Source: Candidatus Bathyarchaeota archaeon
GTDB taxonomy: Archaea > Thermoproteota > Bathyarchaeia > TCS64
Assembly (NCBI GenBank): GCA_026014815.1
Contig: JAOZHP010000002.1
Location: 1 to 50,746 of the forward strand
Length of the DNA stretch: 50,746 bases
Reading direction: 5' to 3'
A program made the translations under genes and the position numbers. The notes below the pieces were generated by a model, which made no database searches, had not been told where the DNA came from, and was given only the letters and a program-made list of their open reading frames with translations. Within the stretch, counting starts at the first letter, position 1. Each line of letters opens with the position of its first letter. Shown piece after piece: positions 9,188 through 17,845 of this stretch.

Positions 9188-10183
9188 TTATTCCTTCAGC
9201 CACTTGGCTGCGTCTTTGGCGTGATACGTGATTATCATGTCTGCGCCCGCTCGTTTGATGGCGGTGAGTATCTCCAGCGCTACTTTCTGCTCGTTGATCC
9301 AGCCGTTGGCTGCTGCTGCCTTGACCATGCTGTACTCGCCGCTCACGTTATAGGCGGCGGTGGGCATCCTGAACTCTTCCTTGGTCATGTGGATCATGTC
9401 GAGGTAAGCCAACGCAGGTTTCACCATGACGATGTCTGCGCCCTCAACGATGTCTTGCTCGGTCTCTCTGAGGGCCTCGTTCTTGTTGGCGTAGTCCATC
9501 TGGTAGCCACGGCGGTCACCGAAGCTTGGCGCAGACTCCGCTGCATCTCTGAATGGACCATAAAAGTTGGATGACTGTTTTGCTGAGTAAGCCATTATGG
9601 GAATGTTCTGGTATCCTGCCTCGTCTAACGCGTACCTGATTGCTCCCACCTGTCCATCCATCATCCCTGACGGCGCCACCATATCGGCTCCAGCCTTGGC
9701 GTAGGTAACAGCTACCCTGCCATATAGTTCCAAGGTTGGGTCATTGAGAATCTGGTTTCCTTCAACGATGCCGCAGTGACCGTGACTCATGTACTCGCAG
9801 AGACAGACGTCACCGATAACCAGCAGTTGGTCACCGAACACTTCCTTGATTACATTGATGGCTTTCTGTGTGACACCGTCCTCGTCGTACGCGGATGTAG
9901 CAGCCTCATCTTTGTGTTCAGGGATACCGAACATCATTACGGCGGGTATACCGAGGTCCACGACCTCTTTCGCGGCACTCACTATATCCTTCAGAGGGTA
10001 CTGGTACTGTCCAGGCATGGAGGATATCTCTTCAGGTGCCTTGATGCCCTCCTTCACGAAAAGGGGATAGATGAAGTCGTCTTTGCTGAGGGTTGTCTCC
10101 CTCACCATGTCTCTGATGTTCTTGGTGGCTCGGAGCCTTCTCATACGTAGCTTTGGGTAATTCATCTTGTTCACGGGTCTCAT
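9188..10183 (-). CDS. hemB: porphobilinogen synthase (5-aminolevulinate dehydratase)
   Basis: Condenses two 5-aminolevulinates to porphobilinogen. 331 residues. The active-site lysine region MVKPALAYLD and the second lysine block MAYSAKQSSNFYGPFRDA are visible. Cys127, Cys129 and Cys137 in DVCLCEYMSHGHCG form the zinc site, so this is the zinc-dependent class. The ATG overlaps the sirC stop by four bases (ATGA). A second ATG six codons in is possible. Confidence 0.95.
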   Translation of the reverse strand: MRPVNKMNYPKLRMRRLRATKNIRDMVRETTLSKDDFIYPLFVKEGIKAPEEISSMPGQYQYPLKDIVSAAKEVVDLGIPAVMMFGIPEHKDEAATSAYDEDGVTQKAINVIKEVFGDQLLVIGDVCLCEYMSHGHCGIVEGNQILNDPTLELYGRVAVTYAKAGADMVAPSGMMDGQVGAIRYALDEAGYQNIPIMAYSAKQSSNFYGPFRDAAESAPSFGDRRGYQMDYANKNEALRETEQDIVEGADIVMVKPALAYLDMIHMTKEEFRMPTAAYNVSGEYSMVKAAAANGWINEQKVALEILTAIKRAGADMIITYHAKDAAKWLKE

Positions 10184-10857
10184 GTTTTTTGATTCGAATG
10201 ATCTTTTTTGGTGTATATTTCCTCGATGAGCTTCACAGCGTTCACCTTTCCTTCCTCAAGGTTTCCATCACTCAATAGTTGACGGATTACAGGGTCATTG
10301 TAGATCTTATACAGGGTTTCTCTCCGCTGGCTTCCATCGCTGATATGGTCCTTCACGATTGTTCGAGTATGTGACTGAAGCTCAACCATGAGAACATCCA
10401 TCTCTGTGACAGCGTTTTCCAGCCGCTGCCTCAATACACGGGACATTAGTGGACTTTTCCCGTCTGTACAAACTCCTACACGTATGCTGCCTTTCCGGAA
10501 CGTGGCGGGCGAGTAAAAGTCGCAGATTGATGGCATGTCTACCGCGCAGACTAGGACGTTGTAGTCCCGAGATATCTTGGAGACAGTCTCATTCAGACTA
10601 CTATCGTTTGTTGCAGCGAACACAAGGTCCGCCTTGGGAATATTTGAGGTCAGTAACGAGGGTTTCGTTTCCACATCACCCTCGATAAGAGTTATTTTTC
10701 CTTCTTTTCCGAGGGTTTGGAGTGTAGATGTGAATGTCTTGCTGATTAAGGTAACATCGGGGGAGTGCTCTAGAAGAGAGGTTATCTTCCTCTCACCGAG
10801 TACACCTCCTCCAATGACAAGAACCTTCTTGCCTTCAATTCTCAAGTCGATCAGCAT
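10180..10857 (-). CDS. sirC: precorrin-2 dehydrogenase / sirohydrochlorin ferrochelatase-like
   Basis: First gene of the heme operon. NAD-dependent oxidation of precorrin-2 to sirohydrochlorin; some members also insert iron. 225 residues. An N-terminal Rossmann fold has VLVIGGGVLGERK at about residues 13-25, and the typical DFYSPATFRKGSIRVGVCTDGKSPLMS block follows, as in CysG/Met8. The C-terminal tail is helical and lysine-rich. No separate ferrochelatase (CbiX/SirB) gene is in the window, so this protein may do both steps or another locus may supply it. In many archaea this gene is followed by hemA; here it is followed by hemB. Confidence 0.88.
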   Translation of the reverse strand: MLIDLRIEGKKVLVIGGGVLGERKITSLLEHSPDVTLISKTFTSTLQTLGKEGKITLIEGDVETKPSLLTSNIPKADLVFAATNDSSLNETVSKISRDYNVLVCAVDMPSICDFYSPATFRKGSIRVGVCTDGKSPLMSRVLRQRLENAVTEMDVLMVELQSHTRTIVKDHISDGSQRRETLYKIYNDPVIRQLLSDGNLEEGKVNAVKLIEEIYTKKDHSNQKT

Positions 10858-10974
10858 CTTCTATCGCTTATCCAGCACCATCACAGGTATATGGAATACT
10901 AGAACCGCGAAAAACGTTTAAAAAAGTTGCTATTCTAGCAATACTGAAACTAAATTTTTAATGAATTCGCAAAC

Positions 10975-10984
10975 CTTATATAAA
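10975..10984 (+). promoter_or_regulatory. TATA box of the NAD-kinase-like gene
   Basis: CTTATATAAA, a very good archaeal TATA box. Its spacing predicts transcription from about 11003-11006. That is downstream of the ATG at 10992, so it decides the start of the next gene in favour of the ATG at 11019. Confidence 0.55.
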
Positions 10985-11018
10985 TTTTCATATGTATCAA
11001 GTAGAAGGAAATCAAAAA

Positions 11019-11570
11019 ATGACATCTGCGAATCCACAAAAACTAGGCTTTAATGATGAAAAAGCCATAGCACATGACGAAAAACCAGGTGACGAGTTTT
11101 TCATCAAATCAATCGCCCAGGATATCTGCGACAACATGCAGGACGACACAGTCTACATTCTAGGACCAGGAAAAACAACCAGAGAGATAACAAGGAAACT
11201 TGGAATAGATAACCACAACTCGGGCGTAAATATTATCAAGAACAGAAAACTTCTTGAATCAGGCATCGAGGAATCAGAGCTTGTTCAGCTGGTTAACCAC
11301 GAAAAAACCAAGCTAATAGTGACTCCGAGTGACGAAGATGACCGCCTCTTCACCGATGAAACAAAACGCCTCACAGTCAAGATAATTGATAAGATAGGCA
11401 AACAGGGCATCCAGATCATTGCCACGCCCACACGTATAGAAAAACAGAGAGGAGCCCCCTTCATAGCCAACACAGGAGACCCGAAAACCGATCAAAGACT
11501 CTCAGGTTTCTTCCCAATAATCACTTCAAAAGGTAGGAGAGCTATCTACAAGATATCTCCCCCGGAGTGA
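11019..11570 (+). CDS. stand-alone C-terminal domain of ATP-NAD kinase-like family (COG3199-type)
   Basis: The stretch YILGPGKTTREITRKLGI and the following GVNIIKNRKLL recall the C-terminal half of archaeal COG3199 (predicted polyphosphate/ATP-NAD kinase). The usual N-terminal GGDGT nucleotide-binding half is absent, so the protein is about half the family length and may bind a nucleotide without being a kinase. An ATG at 10992 is in frame, but the TATA box at 10975-10984 places the transcript start after it; the ATG at 11019 has AGAAGG in front. Charged and lysine-rich. It is divergent from the heme operon and shares its 130-base promoter region, which may couple their control. The function is not known. 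Confidence 0.6.
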   Translation: MTSANPQKLGFNDEKAIAHDEKPGDEFFIKSIAQDICDNMQDDTVYILGPGKTTREITRKLGIDNHNSGVNIIKNRKLLESGIEESELVQLVNHEKTKLIVTPSDEDDRLFTDETKRLTVKIIDKIGKQGIQIIATPTRIEKQRGAPFIANTGDPKTDQRLSGFFPIITSKGRRAIYKISPPE

Positions 11571-11583
11571 AGTGAGAAAAAGA

Positions 11584-13077
11584 TTATCTCCTGTATTTTT
11601 CTCCTATGGGATAAATGTCCCATGGAAGGTACTTGTACTCCAGAATGCTTAGGTCAGCTGGCCCTAACCCCGGGGGGTCTACAGGGTAGTCTACAGCGCT
11701 CCAAGTGTCCCAGTAGGCCTTGTGGTGTACCCTGCTCTTGATCTCAACGATCTCGAAGCTATCCACATCCAATCCAAGAGCCTTCAACGGGTCAGCGCTC
11801 ATAGGAGCAGACAGCCTCTCTGATAGAACCACATGGCGGTTCTTACCAAGGTCCAGTGCCGCCGTTAAGTCAATGTGCTTATGGGCTCCTAGACCCATGG
11901 GGCCGGTCTCCACCCAGTCAGCGCTCCCAAGGTATTCGACTTTGCCTGTGACCTCGATGGATTCACCTGAGATGGGCTCCAGCCATCCACCGATGGATAA
12001 GGTAACCTTGTCACCTACTTTATGGTTCTTCTGCAACAGCTTCAAGGCGTCTGGGTCAGCGATCCCTGTGCTGCACCAGTTCTCTGCACCTTGATTAATC
12101 AGCTCCTTCAGGATATGAGTGCCGTCGCCGAGCCTGTCATCATGATACGCTATAACAACTGGCTTGGTGCCTTCATCAATCATCTTGATAACCTGAGCCA
12201 CTCCCTCCTTTGCCTTGGGAAGCCTCCTCGTCAGCTCCTTTCTTAGACTCCACATGAGGTCGTGAAGGTCCTGAGCGGCCTCCTCGGCGAGAGCCCTGTC
12301 ATCATTGGTGACCACGAAGACGCTTGCACCAAGGTCAGGTACATCAGCGTAAGCGAACCCAGGAGCCACGGAGGCACAGTACACGTCCTTCTTCTCCCAT
12401 TCCCTGCACCGGTCATAGACATGTTTCATGGGATTGAACTCGCTGGCCTGGAAGACGCTGGCGCTCACGATTAACGGCTTCCTGAATGCCATTGTTGGCT
12501 TGAAGCCTCCCCGGATGGTCTCAATCATGCATTCTCCTGCAGTTTCACCGATCTCATGGGCGTCTAGGTGAGGATATGTCTTCAAGATGAAAACCGCGTC
12601 AGCAGCGTTGGCCATTTCCACGTCCTCATTGGCGTGGAGATCAAAGGTCACCATTATGAGCACATCACCTACAGTCTTCCTGACCCGTCTAACGATCTCT
12701 GCCTCTGGGCGAGGAACACCGGTTACAGCCATGGCTCCGTGAAGGGCTAACAGGACGCCGTCTAGTCCTCCAGCGTTCATCTGCTCTTCTAGCCTGCTTA
12801 TGATACGCCCCGTTATTACGTCGAATGCTTCTGTGGTGATCCAGCTACCGTAACCCGTTAGTTTTGGCCATCCTGTGCGTAGTATACCTACCAACTCTAT
12901 GTCCTCCTGTCCCTCGGCGGCTGCCTTCATGCCTGTGATGTAGCCTTGTCCCTCACCTTCAGTGTCAAGGGCTTCAGGCCCGTAAAGGATTCCCCCTGCC
13001 TCCCAAGCCTCCAGTGTGCTGATCTCAGGGCAGAAGGTTAGTGTCTCGTGGCTGAAACTCGCTATAGCGATCCTCAT
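11584..13077 (-). CDS. M81 family metallopeptidase (MlrC-like)
   Basis: 497 residues, family length. The N-terminal domain begins MRIAIASFSHETLTFCP, where H and E are the expected metal region, and carries FDLHANED near residue 157-164 and KTYPHLDAHE near 180-190, the other likely zinc ligands. The C-terminal domain has GDGTHILKELI and a long beta region. The family name comes from microcystinase C, which hydrolyses linear peptides; archaeal members have unknown substrates, so only 'putative zinc amidohydrolase/peptidase' is safe. It converges on the NAD-kinase-like gene and is divergent from the nitroreductase. Confidence 0.88.
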   Translation of the reverse strand: MRIAIASFSHETLTFCPEISTLEAWEAGGILYGPEALDTEGEGQGYITGMKAAAEGQEDIELVGILRTGWPKLTGYGSWITTEAFDVITGRIISRLEEQMNAGGLDGVLLALHGAMAVTGVPRPEAEIVRRVRKTVGDVLIMVTFDLHANEDVEMANAADAVFILKTYPHLDAHEIGETAGECMIETIRGGFKPTMAFRKPLIVSASVFQASEFNPMKHVYDRCREWEKKDVYCASVAPGFAYADVPDLGASVFVVTNDDRALAEEAAQDLHDLMWSLRKELTRRLPKAKEGVAQVIKMIDEGTKPVVIAYHDDRLGDGTHILKELINQGAENWCSTGIADPDALKLLQKNHKVGDKVTLSIGGWLEPISGESIEVTGKVEYLGSADWVETGPMGLGAHKHIDLTAALDLGKNRHVVLSERLSAPMSADPLKALGLDVDSFEIVEIKSRVHHKAYWDTWSAVDYPVDPPGLGPADLSILEYKYLPWDIYPIGEKYRR

Positions 13078-13168
13078 AATAGTTCACATAGGAGGTTGCT
13101 GATTGTCAATAAAAAATGAACTAACGTATTCGATTCTGTTAAATTCCGTTACCCCAAGGATAAGTGAA

Positions 13169-13693
13169 ATGAACGTTTATGAAGCGATCCAGACAAGGAG
13201 AAGCGTCAGGAAGTATAAGCCAGGTCCCGTCACTGACGAGGATCTGAAAAAGATACTCACAGCGGCGCAGCTTGCACCATCCGCAGGTAACAAGCAGCCG
13301 TGGAGATTCATCGTGGTTAGGGACACAGAGAAGATCAAGAAGCTGGCCGAGATCGCTAGCAAGCAGATGTGGATAGCCGACGCAGGCGTGGTAATTGCGT
13401 GCCTTGCAGTTGACAAGAAATCACCCGAGGTCTATGAGAGATGGGTGGAACGTGACGTAATGAGCGCTGTTGAGCATATGGTGCTCACTGCCTGGGACCT
13501 TGGGTACGGTACATGCTGGATTGGAGCCTTCAAGCAGACTGACGTCAAGGAGTACTTAGGCATACCTGAGAAGATGACTGTGATCAACCTTCTTCCAATA
13601 GGTATCCCTGGTCACAAGCCTGAAGCCAGAGGAAGGAAATCTTTCGAGGAGCTTTTCCACGGCGAAGAATACGGAAAAGCACTGGATCTCTAG
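13169..13693 (+). CDS. nitroreductase family FMN protein
   Basis: An FMN-dependent oxidoreductase of the nitroreductase fold. The N-terminus MNVYEAIQTRRSVRKY starts exactly as most family members do and binds FMN phosphate through its arginines; PSAGNKQPWRF and GTCWIGAF are the other flavin contacts. A TTG at 13103 with GGAGG before it would give 196 residues, but the extra 22 are non-homologous, so I choose the ATG at 13169 (AAGGA upstream), giving 174 residues. The substrate is unknown. A single gene with its own terminator-like T run. Confidence 0.9.
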   Translation: MNVYEAIQTRRSVRKYKPGPVTDEDLKKILTAAQLAPSAGNKQPWRFIVVRDTEKIKKLAEIASKQMWIADAGVVIACLAVDKKSPEVYERWVERDVMSAVEHMVLTAWDLGYGTCWIGAFKQTDVKEYLGIPEKMTVINLLPIGIPGHKPEARGRKSFEELFHGEEYGKALDL

Positions 13694-13712
13694 TATCCAC
13701 TATTTTTTTAAT

Positions 13713-13730
13713 TTAAAAAAGGAAAAATTA
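13713..13730. terminator. bidirectional T/A-run terminator
   Basis: A run of seven T, then AATTT, then six A lies between the convergent nitroreductase (+) and wHTH (-) genes. It gives an oligo-T end on both strands, as archaeal RNA polymerase needs, and is itself an inverted repeat. Confidence 0.55.
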
Positions 13731-13741
13731 GATGGGGGTGA

Positions 13742-14059
13742 TTATCTGCCCCGGGCGATCTGGAGGGGATTGAAATCGGGTTCATCGATCTCGATGAGTC
13801 CCTTGGCTCGGTCAAAGTATCGGATAACGCTGTCACCTTTTGTTGTTATCTCATAATACTTGTTTGTCCGCTTATCCCTCGACTGTGAAGCATCGACCTC
13901 GACAATAAGATCCTGGGCCACCATCGATGCAAGAATGCCCTGTAACAATTTCCACGATAGGTTGGCTCCATACATGATCCTTGTGGGCTTTGTTGTGCCC
14001 TCCTTGATCACCTTGAGCACATCTAGATAAATCTCAAGCTTTGATCGCCTATTCTTCAA
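13742..14059 (-). CDS. small winged-helix transcriptional regulator
   Basis: 105 residues of the archaeal single-domain winged-helix type: helices in RSKLEIYLDVLKVIKEG, a recognition region KPTRIMYGANLSWKLLQGIL, and a wing KYYEITTKGDSVIRYFD. This matches the pattern of the HTH_45-like archaeal regulators I know. The start is a TTG at 14059 with AGGGGTC eight bases before. The target is unknown; the inverted repeat at 14193-14225 lies upstream and could be its operator. Confidence 0.82.
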   Translation of the reverse strand: MKNRRSKLEIYLDVLKVIKEGTTKPTRIMYGANLSWKLLQGILASMVAQDLIVEVDASQSRDKRTNKYYEITTKGDSVIRYFDRAKGLIEIDEPDFNPLQIARGR

Positions 14060-14192
14060 TATGTTTGACCCCTACTGATACATGGGTTCATCGCATATGC
14101 CCTATAACCTAGAGTGTGTAAAGCACCACTACAAACATGGGATACAGTTCTAGAGGAATATACGATACTCATGTTCTTCAATATCCGCGCCT

Positions 14193-14225
14193 CGGATAAT
14201 ATTAAAAAGGAATATGGATTATCCG
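14193..14225. repeat. 8-bp inverted repeat CGGATAAT / ATTATCCG
   Basis: Perfect 8-bp arms at 14193-14200 and 14218-14225, with a 17-base AT-rich spacer. It lies between the cupin gene (its 3' side) and the wHTH gene (its 5' side). It could be an operator for the wHTH gene or a stem-loop at the end of the cupin transcript. Confidence 0.5.
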
Positions 14226-14268
14226 TCGGTTTTGCCCGGTAAATATATTAAATTAAAGAAAAAAGACG

Positions 14269-14607
14269 CTACTTCTGCAGAGGTATCATGCACAGGAAGA
14301 CAAAGGTCTTGTCACCTGTGTTCTTAAAGTTATGCTCCTCGTTAGGGTCAACGAGAACGACGCTGCCGGGGCCTATCTTGGTCTCTCCGTCTTTGCTAAC
14401 AGCTACTGCGTCTCCTTCAAGCACATACACCTCATGCTCCCAGTCATGAGTGTGGTAGGGCGTCATTCCTCCTGGAGCAACCTCAAACCTTCTCATCGCG
14501 AAGTTGGGTGCACCCTGTTTCTCGTTGATGAGCCACCTGATCTTAACGCCTTCCGCTGGTGAGGGCACATCTTGGTTCTCGATCTCTGTGTAATCGTACG
14601 CTTTCAT
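14269..14607 (-). CDS. small single-domain cupin
   Basis: 112 residues. Cupin motif 1 is PYHTHDWEHEVYVLEGDA, with two or three histidines and a glutamate for metal binding. Motif 2 is DPNEEHNFKNTGD. The role is unknown: metal-binding enzyme or sensor. A TATA box TTATAAAA centred near 14634 (minus strand) puts transcription at about 14607, the second ATG of the open frame, so the mRNA is probably leaderless and the protein starts MKAYDYTEIE. Confidence 0.83.
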   Translation of the reverse strand: MKAYDYTEIENQDVPSPAEGVKIRWLINEKQGAPNFAMRRFEVAPGGMTPYHTHDWEHEVYVLEGDAVAVSKDGETKIGPGSVVLVDPNEEHNFKNTGDKTFVFLCMIPLQK

Positions 14608-14737
14608 GGTAAGACACATCCTACTTGGCGTTTTATAACGTTGATCACGCTCTGGTCTGACATATTGGTATTACAACTACTATTGAATAGTAAAAAAACT
14701 ACTAAAAGAGTGAAGCATAGCTGGAGGGGCATCAACA

Positions 14738-15808
14738 ATGTGTTCCACGGGGAGTGAAAGTCTAGAGAACTTTGCTGAAAAAGTCCCAGGTATCATGTTC
14801 TCCATGGTAATCGCTTTCTTCGGGTTCGCTGTCTGGACTGCCTATAAGCCAATAAGTTCTCTCATGTGGAGCTTCGTCTTCGGCATCGTTGTCTCCAACC
14901 TGACAACGGTGCCTGAGAGACTGGAGCCTGGCTTAAAGTTCTGTTCATCACAGTTGCTCAAGTTCACGATCGCTGTCCTCGGTCTCGTTACCAGCGCATC
15001 AGTCTGGTTTGAGGTTGGCTTAGGCGCTGTGAACGCGATAGTCATCATTCTTTTCAGTTTCTTCATGAGCCTTATTTTGGGTCGTAGGCTTGGGCTAAGC
15101 ACCCGTCTAGCGATATTAATCGGGGTTGGCACCTCAATATGCGGAGCCTCAGCGATCGCAGCAGTAGCACCTGCGATAGAGGCTAAGGAAGAGGAGATAG
15201 GTATCGCCATCGGTGGCATCACGTTGTTCGGTCTCATCAGCATGTTCCTTTATCCATACCTGTTCAGCAACACAGTGGTCAATCAGTGGCTCCTCAGCAA
15301 CCCCACGGTGTATGCTATCTGGGTTGGGTCAGGTGTCCACGAGTCAGCTCAGGTGATAGTAGCAGCGTGTACTTTGAGCCTTGATTGTCTGCAACCCGCG
15401 CTCATCATTAAGAGTATCAGGATATTTATGATAGCGCCCATTGTATTGGCGTCAATATTCTTCCTGAACAGGTTTGATTCAGAGCAACGAAGCCTCAAGG
15501 GAAAGGCCACTGTGCCCTTGTTCGCTGTTGCTTTCTTGGTGAACTCAGTTATCTGCGCTGTGTTAAACGCATACGCTGGGTCAGTTCCCATGCTGGGCGC
15601 TGGATGGGAGTTCCTCAAGTTGGCTCTCAGGTCATCCCTGATTCCGTTCCTGCTCGCGATCGCGTTCGCAGGGGTTGGTTCAAAGGTCAAGTTCAAGGAT
15701 ATCGCCAAAGTGGGGTGGAAGCCTTTCGGGTTCGCCGCTATCATGGCTGTAGGTGCAGGTGCTCTTGCTTTGGGTATGGCGATTGTTATCGCTCCCTACA
15801 TCACGTAA
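14738..15808 (+). CDS. YeiH/PSE-family putative sulfate exporter (UPF0324)
   Basis: 356 residues of integral membrane protein with about ten hydrophobic segments. The signature GTSICGASAIAAVAPAI followed by EAKEEEIGIAI near residues 130-155 is the hallmark of the YeiH family, and GSGVHESAQVIVA near residue 205 is its second conserved block. The substrate of the family is not firmly known; sulfate or sulfonate export is the usual guess. GGAGGGG lies about ten bases before the ATG. Single gene. Confidence 0.88.
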   Translation: MCSTGSESLENFAEKVPGIMFSMVIAFFGFAVWTAYKPISSLMWSFVFGIVVSNLTTVPERLEPGLKFCSSQLLKFTIAVLGLVTSASVWFEVGLGAVNAIVIILFSFFMSLILGRRLGLSTRLAILIGVGTSICGASAIAAVAPAIEAKEEEIGIAIGGITLFGLISMFLYPYLFSNTVVNQWLLSNPTVYAIWVGSGVHESAQVIVAACTLSLDCLQPALIIKSIRIFMIAPIVLASIFFLNRFDSEQRSLKGKATVPLFAVAFLVNSVICAVLNAYAGSVPMLGAGWEFLKLALRSSLIPFLLAIAFAGVGSKVKFKDIAKVGWKPFGFAAIMAVGAGALALGMAIVIAPYIT

Positions 15809-15823
15809 TCTCTGATAAACTAG

Positions 15824-16777
15824 TTACATGGTTCTCCAGCGGTTGATTAGAACCTCAAGCTCATCCGCTGTTGGTCCACCGCGTGTCTCCTTACGTGTTG
15901 CCTTGAAGCTGCCCGCTGCGCTGGCTCTTTGGAGTGCCTCGACATCGTCTAGTCCATCCACTTTCGCTGACGCGAATCCTCCTATGAAGGCGTCACCGCA
16001 GCCCACCGTGTTCACTACTTTCATGCCTAGCCGGTCAAGTGGCACGGCGTCCATTGATATGGTTGTCCCTGAGATGTCTTGGCATATCGTGCAGCCCTCG
16101 GCTCCGCGTTTGATTATGGCTTTGATTCCTTTCACCTGTTCATCAAGCATTGTTATGACCTCTCTTGGGTCGCATGTGCCCAACAGAGTCTCGTACTCCA
16201 AGTGGTTGAGAATAAAGTAGTCGGTGTTACGTAGAGTAGGCAGCAGAGCCTCTAGGCCTTCCTCAGCGTAGACACCGGGGTCCCAGATCACTGTGACGCC
16301 GTGCTCCTTGCACAGCTTGGCGAGGGCTTCCGCTGTCTCGATTGGAGGGTCCATGATAACACAGACCTTGGCTTGCTTGATCAAATCCAATCGCTCAGGG
16401 TCACTCATGTGACTACCTTCTATCCGGAGGTTTGCCCCAAAGTAGGTGTGTATCTCGTTGGCTCCCTCCGCGCTGATGCTTATGTATGCTTGACCGGATT
16501 CTTCTGCCGGCACAATGAGAACACCGCTAAAATCCACTCCTTCATCACGGAGAATATTGATCTGCTGTTCAGCGATGCTATCCTCGCCTAACGCACCGAT
16601 GAAAGCCACGCGTCTGGGCCCAAGGATTCGAGACGCGGCAACCGAGACGTTCGCGGCGGTGCCACCTGAGACCCTCTGTATCTCTCTGACTGGCACCTCC
16701 TCGCCGACTCGTGGTAGACGCTCCATGAAGAGGTTGATGTCCCAGTTGATGGCTCCACAGCAGATGAGGTCGACCAC
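15824..16777 (-). CDS. PfkB-family carbohydrate/nucleoside kinase
   Basis: Ribokinase superfamily, 317 residues. PfkB signature 1 is GGTAANVSVAASR near residue 38, and signature 2 is NTVGCGDAFIGGFASA, with the catalytic aspartate in GCGD. Starts with a GTG at 16777 immediately after the stop of the nucleoside hydrolase gene (TAAGTG), with GGGAG before it, so it is translationally coupled to that gene. Together they suggest nucleoside salvage: the hydrolase frees ribose (or a base), and the kinase phosphorylates ribose or a nucleoside. Substrate not provable here. Confidence 0.9.
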   Translation of the reverse strand: MVDLICCGAINWDINLFMERLPRVGEEVPVREIQRVSGGTAANVSVAASRILGPRRVAFIGALGEDSIAEQQINILRDEGVDFSGVLIVPAEESGQAYISISAEGANEIHTYFGANLRIEGSHMSDPERLDLIKQAKVCVIMDPPIETAEALAKLCKEHGVTVIWDPGVYAEEGLEALLPTLRNTDYFILNHLEYETLLGTCDPREVITMLDEQVKGIKAIIKRGAEGCTICQDISGTTISMDAVPLDRLGMKVVNTVGCGDAFIGGFASAKVDGLDDVEALQRASAAGSFKATRKETRGGPTADELEVLINRWRTM

Positions 16778-17713
16778 TTACTCTCCCACCACTCGATCCA
16801 TAATGAGTTTAAGGAACCTTTCAGCGTCCACTTTAATTATTATCTCGTGGTTTTCCTCGTTTGGGTTCCTTCTGTAGGATCGGCGTTCAACTACCGTCAT
16901 GCCTCGGGTGATCTCCCCGTGAACCTCCAAGTCCACCTTGTATTTCTCCGTGGTAAAGATTGTAGGATCAATGACGTAGGCCACTGCCTGTGGGTCATGG
17001 AGACTGAACCCATTGAATCGTTTTACGAGGCTGCCACAGAGATCGACAACCAGGTTTGAACGTGCTGTGTTCTTGGATTTAATCTCGTTGAACATCTCTG
17101 TGCTCATCCTATACTCAGGATATGTAGTGGTGTCCAGTCCAGCGCAGACCATAGGGATGCCGCTGTTGAACACGATTCTAGCTGCCTCCGGGTCATGCCA
17201 GATATTGAACTCGGCCACGGCGTTTGCGTTCCCATGACCATATGGAGTGAGATTAAAGGCGCCACCCATGATGACGAGTTCCTTCACCTTTTCTGGGAGC
17301 GCTGGATCACTGAGGATCGCCGCAGCGATATTGGTGAGGGGCCCTACAGCGACCAGCGTCAAGTTCTTACCAAGTTCATCCGCCTTCTCCAGAATCATCT
17401 GGACGGCGCTCCTTGGATCTGTTTGCATCTTCGGTTCTGGGAGCTCAGTGTCTCCTAGTCCGGTCTTCCCGTGGAACTCCTCGGCGTGGCTCATCTTCCT
17501 GAGCATCGGGTTTACGGCTCCGGCGCAGATGGGGACATCTGTTTTGCCCAAGAACTCTAGTAGTTTTTTGGCGTTTCTGTGTCCTTTCTCGTGGTTCACG
17601 TTGCCGGCTACTGTTGTGACTGCCTCTACTTTGAGTTCAGGGCTGTTGAAGGTGAGCACGAATGCCAATGCGTCGTCTACGCCTGGGTCTGTGTCCAGAA
17701 TGATGTGTTTCAT
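16778..17713 (-). CDS. nucleoside hydrolase (IunH family)
   Basis: Hydrolyses the N-glycosidic bond of ribonucleosides. 311 residues, family length. The calcium-binding aspartate cluster DTDPGVDDALAF lies at residues 7-18. VAVGPLTNIAAAI and the EFNIWHDPEAA block are also typical. First gene of a two-gene operon with the PfkB kinase. Whether purine or pyrimidine nucleosides are used cannot be told. Confidence 0.93.
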   Translation of the reverse strand: MKHIILDTDPGVDDALAFVLTFNSPELKVEAVTTVAGNVNHEKGHRNAKKLLEFLGKTDVPICAGAVNPMLRKMSHAEEFHGKTGLGDTELPEPKMQTDPRSAVQMILEKADELGKNLTLVAVGPLTNIAAAILSDPALPEKVKELVIMGGAFNLTPYGHGNANAVAEFNIWHDPEAARIVFNSGIPMVCAGLDTTTYPEYRMSTEMFNEIKSKNTARSNLVVDLCGSLVKRFNGFSLHDPQAVAYVIDPTIFTTEKYKVDLEVHGEITRGMTVVERRSYRRNPNEENHEIIIKVDAERFLKLIMDRVVGE

Positions 17714-17845
17714 GGATGAGTCGGAGGAACCTAGTCCCGCTACCGGTTAAGATTTTCCAAGCTTGAACTCAACGTGATCAAGTATCTATCAGGTAACTAA
17801 TGTTATCCAGCTGTTTTCTACCAATTAATCATTCACAAAGTTCTG

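Noticed and set aside
8804-9574. Plus-strand open frame of 256 codons
   Set aside because: Antisense to hemC and hemB, both certain; codon composition mirrors them.
14842-15243. Minus-strand frame of 133 codons
   Set aside because: Antisense to the YeiH-family gene; shadow of its membrane-helix codons.
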